From NCBI RefSeq assembly GCF_029168945.1, contig NC_083610.1, positions 51,849,429 to 51,913,428 of the forward strand: a stretch of DNA of 64,000 nucleotides, written 5' to 3'. Below are positions 57,742 to 64,000 of this stretch, in pieces; position 1 is the first letter of the stretch; every line of letters begins with the position of its first letter. A program made the translations under genes and the position numbers. This stretch comes from Cannabis sativa (lineage: Eukaryota; Streptophyta; Magnoliopsida; Rosales; Cannabaceae). The notes under the pieces are model-generated. The model did no database searches. It saw nothing but the letters and a program-made list of their open reading frames with translations, and was not told where the DNA came from.

Positions 57742-59655
57742 TGTTGGAATATTATTTTACCAGGATCTTAGATCTACTCACAAGTATGTTGTTTAAACAC
57801 CCTAAATATGAACTTTCTAAAACGATAAATTAAACACATATAAAGTTAAGAAAACCTTACATTGATGCAGCGGAATTAATGTCTCCTTCCGCTTAGATCT
57901 CTAACCCTTGTATCCTTTCTGTAGCAGACTATAATCAAGATCTGAGCCCGAATGTCCTTCTTCTTCAAGTTTGATCCTTCACATTCTTCCAATCTATGAT
58001 TGAGTTACTGCTTGCTGTGTGTGGGCACTTACTCTTTCACTAGGGTTCGAAATTTATGAAGGAGAAAAGTGAATAGGGATTTCGGCCAGGTATAGAAAGT
58101 GGGGAAGGCTCAGTTTTTCTGAAGAGAGAAATTTCTGTCAGAAAGGCTATTGAAAACTTGTGTTGAAAACTTATGATTTAACTTAGCCATCACTTTCTAT
58201 TTATAGGCAACTACTAGGTTTAGGTTAGGAATTATTTGGCATTAAAATAATGAAAATATTAATTTGAAAAACCCTCAATAAGTTGCCGGCCATGGTGTTA
58301 TAGTGGGCCCCACTTGATTTTGCATTTTTATCAAATTTTATTTCTATTTTCTCAAAAACGCCAATTTTCCAATTCTAACCTTTTAAATGCCAAAACTAAT
58401 TATTTAATAACTAAAATAGATTATTAAATAATATTGTCATTTAATTTAATTATTAATTAGACATATAAAGTCCATTAATAAACAAATAAACCTAGAAACT
58501 CTTTTCTTTACAATTTCACCCCTGCTTAGTGAAAATTCATAAAATTAGACATAGTCTGACTTTAGAATTATAATTGATCAATCACGAATCAATTAATGAG
58601 TCTTACAAGCAGAATGTTCTCAACTAGAATGGGGACCATGGATCTATATGCTGAGCTTCCAATAAGTGAACCAAATTTACCAAGTAAATTCCTACTTATT
58701 AATTCTTCGTTGAATCCACTCTTAGAACTTAGAATTGCACTCTCAGACTTATATAGAGCATATTATATGTTCCACGATATCAATATGTTATCTCATTTAA
58801 CCATTGTTCTAATCTTATTGTGATTTAAAGATCCTCTATATAGATGATCTACATCGAGATGGGATTTCTTTACCGTTCTCACCCCTCAATGTATTTTGCC
58901 CCTTAAAACACTTAGCTACCTGTAAATGGTGTTTAGTGATCTAATAATTAGTCAGTTAAACAAGAGCTCATCCATTTACTTCTATTTGCTAAGCTCGAAG
59001 GGAATCATCACTTGACTTCTATACACCAGTAGAAGCTATAGATTCCATATTTATGTTCAGCACTCCCACTCAATCATACTATCATGTTCCCAAAATATAT
59101 GTATCACCCTGACCTAAAAGTAGGCTTAACTAATAAATCAAAGAACATGAATAGCACTCCTGAGTTGAGCCTAAGCATATCAGGATTTAGATTCTTTTAA
59201 TCTTAAGATCAACTACTGATATTGACTTGGAAAGATATGTATAACGGTAAGTTTGTAATATCTTAACTTAGTTGAAATATCGGTCCAGTCCAATGTATAC
59301 TCCATACATTCGAAACTAGTATACTTTACTAATGTCCTGGAAAGAACATAACACTTACTCCAAGTGTAAGTATACATCATCGCTGATTATCATAGTAGTG
59401 TAAACCCAATAACACTGATGAAACAGGGACCAAATCTTTTGATTCATATGATCACAATCACATTCTACTGTGTTGACGATACTGTAATTGTGAATAAACA
59501 TATGATTTGGATTTAACTGATTTTGTGTGTAAATGTAATAAACATATTTAAACCATTAGCATGTAAAATTCATGCAAACGTCAATGACTTCAAATTTCTT
59601 ATATTGATAACTAATCAGATTGTAAAGAGTTTTATTTAGGGCATAAAACCCAACA
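57742..59655 (-). repeat. 5' LTR of compound body 2
   Basis: A 1914-bp family-1 LTR next to the PBS. Its PPT-side half is nearly identical to 50506-51039 of the shared LTR. It ends CCAACA at 59655 against CGAACATCATATCG of element D. Confidence 0.93.
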
Positions 59656-60386
59656 CGAACATCATATCGACCAGAATCTGCTCCAACTTTCTTACGAGGA
59701 TCATCCTCTCCTCTGTGCTAGTCCCTCTTAATCGAGTGACGGTCTCTCCAATTCATGCTTCAAAGATTGGGAGATAAGTAGCAAACACACACCTTCCCTA
59801 GAACGTGAAGTGCAAAACATTTTTACCATGGCCAGAGCGAAGGTCAAGGCTACAGAAGTTTCATTTGGAAGCTTAGGAAGGGGTGGAGGCAATATCTTCC
59901 ATCCAACTGGACGTATATTGTTCGACCAGATACAATTGATACTTTGCCTATAGGCCATCCAAATCCTGCTGCCACAAGTACACCCATTGCTACTTTTGTC
60001 GTCACCATCGCCTGACATAGCAACTAGACTCCGTCAAGGAATAGGATGATGGCACGAACCAAATAGACTGTGCAGAAGTCTTCTTTATCTGACCCACACG
60101 TAGATCGGCTCGCCACAATGCCGAGCGCAGAATAGGCCCGGCCTGCCGCTGAGGAGGAAGACCTTGTTGGGGATGCAGAAGTCTAAGAGGTGGAAGATCA
60201 AGGCGAGGTCTGTCCTGATACTCCATCTGAAGCTAAGGTGGAAGATCAGGGCGAGGTCCCTCCTAATACTCCATCAGAAGCTGAGGTAAAAGGTGCAGCT
60301 CAGAGGTTGCCCTTTAGTGGCTTCAATGAAGATGGACAACTAGTATCTGAGGCCAGTGAAATTCTGGAGGCCGGTGAAGACTTTGT

Positions 60387-62254
60387 TGTTGGAAGTTATT
60401 TTACCAGGAACTTAGATCTACTCACAAGTATGTTGATTTAAGAACCTAAATATAAACTTCTAAGACGATGGAAAATTAAACACATAAAAGTATCAGAAAT
60501 CTTACATTGAATGCAGCGGAATATATGTCTCCTCCCACTCAGATCTCTAACCCTTGATTCCTTTCTGTCGCAGAGTATAATCAAGATTTGAGCCTGATAG
60601 TCCTTCTTTGTTGTTTCTGAATTCTACACAGCCTTCCTCACTATGATTGAGGTATTACTTGATGTGTGTGGGCACTAGTCTACCACTTATAGATTTCGAA
60701 ACAGTGAAGGAATATAGAGAGAGAGAGGGTGGCGGCTCAGAGAGTTTTTGAGTGAGAAAATTCTGTCAGAATTATGTGTGTTCAAAAACTGAAGCCTTTG
60801 CCTTCTATTTATAGAAGACCATCCAGGGCTATGGTTGAATTAATTGGCATTTAAAAATTGAAAAATCAATGAGAAAAGGGAAGCTTAGTGGCCGGCCTTA
60901 GGCAATGTGGAAACAAAGCTTGCCACTTTTCCAACTTTCCTTTTCCTACATTGATAGTTTCCTGTTTTGTCAAAAACTGTCAATTCCTTTGTTCAACCAC
61001 ATAAATGTCAAATCTAATTATTTAATAATTAAAATTAATTATCAAATAATATATTGTCATTTATTTATTAATAATAAAACTAATTAAAGTTTCTTAATTA
61101 ATAAATATGCCCTTCAAAATCTCTATGTACTATTTTGCCCTTAATAAGTGATAAATTCTCAAATAGACACAGTCTAACTTGAGAATTATAATTGATTAAT
61201 TAAAATCAATTAAATGAGTCTTACAAGTAATATTATCTCAACTAGTGGGGGGACCATGGGTCTATATATCCGAGCTTCCAATAAGCAGATCTAGAATTTA
61301 TTACTTAAATTCACTGACTTATTAATTCTTCGTTGAATCCACGCATAGAACTTAGAATTGCACTCTCAGTATATAGAATGCTCTATATGTTCCACCATAT
61401 AGACACATCATTAGTTATCCATTGTTATAATCCTAATGTGATCAATGATCCTCTATATGGATGATTTACACTGTAAAGGGATTTCATTACCGTAACACCC
61501 TACAATGTATTTTATCCTGAAAACACTTAACCCTGTATAAATGATATTTTAGCTAAGTGAAATGAGTACTCCATCATTTATCTCGTTTGGTTAAGCTCGA
61601 AGGAAATCACCCTTTGCTTACTATTCGCCAGATAGAAGCTATAGATTCCATATTTATGTTAGCGCTCCCACTCAATCGCACTACCGTGTTCCCAAAATGT
61701 ACGTATCACACTGACCCAAAAGTAGGCTTAACTAACAAATCAAAGAACACGAACAGCACTCTTGAGATTGAGCCTAACCATATCAGGATTTCGATCATGT
61801 GATCTAGGATCAACTTAGTGATATTGAATTGAATAGATATTACGGTAAGTTTTATAAATCTATTTCAAAGTTCAATATCGGTCCATTCCAGTGCATACTC
61901 CATGCATCCAACCTGAGCTTTACTTTAACCAATGTTCTGGAAATAACATAGCATTTCTCCAAATGCAAGTAAACTCTATTGTGGATTGTCATATCAGTAA
62001 AACCCAGTGTTCTGATAAATCTAGGAATCCTTTATTCACATAGTCATGTTTACTTTCCACTGTGTTGACAACACAATAAACATGATCAAGTATGTGAAAG
62101 GGGTTTGGATGAATTTATAAATCAAACAGACAAACAATTGATTAAGTGAACCAAAACATACACAAATGAATGAAAAACACTTCTGTTACTTTATTGATGT
62201 TGAATAATCTGGATTACATTGAAATAGAGTTTTTTTAGGGCATAAAACCCAACA
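60387..62254 (-). repeat. Solo LTR of family 1 in the antisense gene of element D
   Basis: An 1868-bp minus-oriented LTR (+ strand TGTTGGAAGTTATTTTACC to ATAAAACCCAACA) with perfect 5-bp TSD TTTGT (60382-60386, 62255-62259). It interrupts the frame between EAGEDF and VTEEYTKA. No body is attached, so the rest was removed by LTR-LTR recombination. Confidence 0.95.
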
Positions 62255-63230
62255 TTTGTCACTGAGGAATACACCAAGGCCATTCCTCAGAGAAGACAAG
62301 GCGCACTAGGAGCTCGGTGGGTTTCTCCTCCATCCATAGTAACCAAGGCAAAGATGACGAATTTGCAGAAGCACAATTACTTAAGGAATGTCGAATGCTT
62401 CCTTCCCTCCCCAAACCAGATGGCACCAGTCCAAGGGAGGGGCACTCCACTTGTTCGGGCGCTCACACTAAGTAGGGTGCTATGTTGCCCTTGCTTCTGT
62501 ACTTTAGGAGAATCGCAGATTACTACCACCTCTATCCGACCCAGTTTACTCCGAAGAGCATCAAGCACCTACCTGCCCTGTTCACCCTCTATGCCTCACA
62601 AGGATGGGGTGAGCCATCCCCGCTCAACACCAACAAGCTCTTTGATCTGAAATCAACTCCCAAGCAAAGCACGTCGGGGTATTTCTACTTTTCTCAGATC
62701 AAGGAAAAGTGGCGGACGGGCACCGTGGACTCCAAGGTGAGCAAGATAAGGAATTTTCTTGATGAGTACTATTTTTTCCAAGGAATGGACACCGTCCACA
62801 CTCAGTTCTAGAAAATTCCCTCGTATTGCCACACTCTCTTCACATTGGGGCTCAGGGAGAGGGCACAAAGAATTCTCCAACTGCTGGACGATGCTCGAAA
62901 CATTACTCTCCTGGCTATTGAGGCCAATTATGTCAAGTACAAACTCTTCCCAAAAGATTTTGTGCCAAGGCCCGTGAAGAAGAAGAAGGCAAAGCCAAAC
63001 TAGGGCAGAGTGATCGAGCAAGAGAGACTGAGCAAAAAGGGGAAGAAGGTTATTCCAAATGACCAGGCACAAATTGAGCGTGCTATCAGGATTACGGAAC
63101 CTGGTAGACCTGTTCAACCATCAGTCCCAGTGGAGGGAAAAGGAAAAGCCGTTCTGATAGAGTAGGAACAAGAGGACTCTTTAGAAAATGAGGCTCCATC
63201 CTTACTTGTTCGGAGAATGCTCCTGCCCAT

Positions 63231-63320
63231 GTATAGGGTTTTTTTTAACTTGTATTTATTTATTTCATAACGTGCTTTGCATTATACTTGCTTTAACTTT
63301 CTTGTCTTGTTTATATGCAG
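63231..63320 (+). other. Intron 1 candidate of the element D antisense gene
   Basis: Donor CAT|GTATAG and acceptor TTTATATGCAG|ACATGTCTCA. T-rich between, with the same position and downstream ATGTCTCA as in element C, where the acceptor AG is lost. Confidence 0.6.
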
Positions 63321-63721
63321 ACATGTCTCAAAAAGTGCTTCAATCCCTGAAGAAAAGGATTGGTGATAGTTCGAGCCAGACTCCCCCACACAAACGATCC
63401 TGAGGCGACAAGGTTCTGTCCAAGGAGAAGGTGTCGGCCAGAGAAGTGATTGACCTCTCTAAGGTGGTGCCTGTTATGGACTCTCCGGCCTAGAAAGTAT
63501 CTAAGTCTAAGAGTTCCAAAGGTGGGAGCTCGAATGGATCTGGTACAACCAAAACCTCACCAACTACCGTGGTACTGAGCCTAGAGGCCAAAAAGGGAAA
63601 GGACATGCTCCAGTACTACCTTGATCGGTCACTTCTTAAGGTGAGTGATCAGTTGTCCGGGGTGGACAACGAGCTGTCCTTGTAGTTGGTGATGGGTGGA
63701 GTCTCGAAGGAGGCAGCTCGG

Positions 63722-63789
63722 GTAAATATTTTCTTCTTTGTTTGTATCTTATCTTTTTACCCATGCAGGTTTTAACTTTTTTTGTGTAG
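63722..63789 (+). other. Intron 2 candidate of the element D antisense gene
   Basis: Donor CG|GTAAATATTTTC and acceptor TTTTTTTGTGTAG|GTCAATC. The counterpart in element C is 20404-20475 (GTAAGTC...CGCAAAG), which is repeated in every 527-bp unit. Confidence 0.65.
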
Positions 63790-64000
63790 GTCAATCTAAA
63801 GATGGCCTACGCCTACTCCCGAGCCAAGTCCACAGCTGCAAAGAACCTTGCCACCACCAACACCCTACAGAGGGAGGTGGATATGGCCAATAAGAAGGTT
63901 CAGAATGTGAGGAATGAGCTCGGAGAGGTAAAAAGGAAGCTCCTTACTGCCAACAACTGGGTCGATGAGCTAACTAAAGAGATTCAAGAAATGCCATCAA

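Larger units (their letters stand above)
41412..59655 (-). mobile_element. Compound of two family-1 elements sharing a recombinant LTR
   Basis: Minus strand, arranged LTR (41412-43344), body with gag, LTR (49501-51039), body with gag, LTR (57742-59655). Each body has its own PBS and PPT. The outer flanks (TTGTTA and CGAACA) do not form a TSD. The middle LTR resembles the left LTR on its PBS side and the right LTR on its PPT side. The simplest history is two separate elements joined by recombination between LTRs. Confidence 0.88.
59656..64000 (+). pseudogene. Antisense extra ORF of Tat element D (interrupted, partial)
   Basis: Opposite-strand gene of a Tat element; the last exon runs off the window. 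Coding sequence seems to start at ATG 60049 (MARTK then a stop). It continues through an acidic part with a repeated VEDQGEVxPxTPSEA, is broken by a solo LTR, and resumes at 62260. It contains [47 protein letters not shown] and VKYKLFPKDFVPRPVKKKK, like the 'putative gypsy-type transposon' domain of Tat antisense ORFs. Introns: 63231-63320 (acceptor TATATGCAG) and 63722-63789 (acceptor TTGTGTAG). The last exon is a coiled coil beginning VNLKMAYAYSRAKSTAAKNL. Most in-frame stops are TAG. The function of this protein family is unknown. Confidence 0.72.

Noticed and set aside
41408..59660. TSD around the whole 41412-59655 compound
   Set aside because: Flanks TTGTTA and CGAACA do not match in either orientation; recombination explains this better.
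60049..60080. MARTK*TVQKSS resembles the histone H3 N-terminus
   Set aside because: The similarity ends after a few residues, a stop codon follows MARTK, and the context is the antisense gene of a Tat element.

Overview
This window is flowering-plant (probably eudicot) repeat DNA. It is very AT-rich, and I could not find a single host gene, tRNA or rRNA. Essentially all of it is LTR retrotransposons nested in one another. The signs of a plant are initiator-Met-tRNA primer binding sites (TGGTATCAGAGCC), Copia-type gag with one CCHC knuckle, Ty3/Gypsy Tat-lineage gag-pol with a second RNase H, an antisense extra ORF typical of Tat elements, and a Mutator-type MITE. The species cannot be told from the sequence.

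Two retrotransposon families dominate. Family 1 is a large non-autonomous Copia-like family. Its LTRs are about 1.9 kb, starting TGTTGGGTTTT and ending CCAACA. Each element has a 4-kb AT-rich leader, a 288-aa gag, a 1.7-kb non-coding 3' part and the PPT GTGCAAGTGGGAGTT. No pol is visible in any copy. Family 2 is Ty3/Gypsy Tat-type, with gag-pol on one strand and a spliced antisense ORF between pol and the 3' LTR.

Left half. Positions 1-18972 are a family-1 element (A, + strand; 5' LTR outside the window). It was broken by a complete gag-less minus-strand element (2239-12174, TSD GGTAG) and by a solo LTR (12288-14200, TSD GAGCT). A sits in a family-1 LTR fragment (18973-19210), which interrupts the antisense ORF (19211-22463) of a Tat element (C) whose decayed gag-pol lies on the minus strand at 23033-28345. 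In C the last antisense exon has been amplified as a 527-bp tandem repeat.

Middle. At 28346 C's gag is cut off by a 27-unit, about 217-bp satellite-like array (to 34130). This is followed by a diverged edge unit, a minus-strand antisense-ORF-like pseudogene (35518-36448), a PPT and a + strand Gypsy LTR (from 37240), read here as the 3' end of another Tat element (E). Positions 38166-40004 are a fragment of a diverged family-1 element (F).

Right half. F's LTR is interrupted at 40005 by the 3' LTR of a minus-strand Tat element (D) that runs off the window. D's antisense gene (promoter near 40909, coding start near 60049, exons to 64000) is interrupted twice. The first interruption is a three-LTR, two-body family-1 compound (41412-59655) whose middle LTR is a recombinant. 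The second is a solo LTR (60387-62254, TSD TTTGT). A 375-bp Mutator-type MITE (56786-57160, 9-bp TSD) lies inside the second body.

The gag genes probably supply capsid for family 1, and reverse transcriptase must come from elsewhere. Positions of TSDs, PBSs and PPTs were read directly. Assignment of decayed pieces to elements C, E and F is inference.
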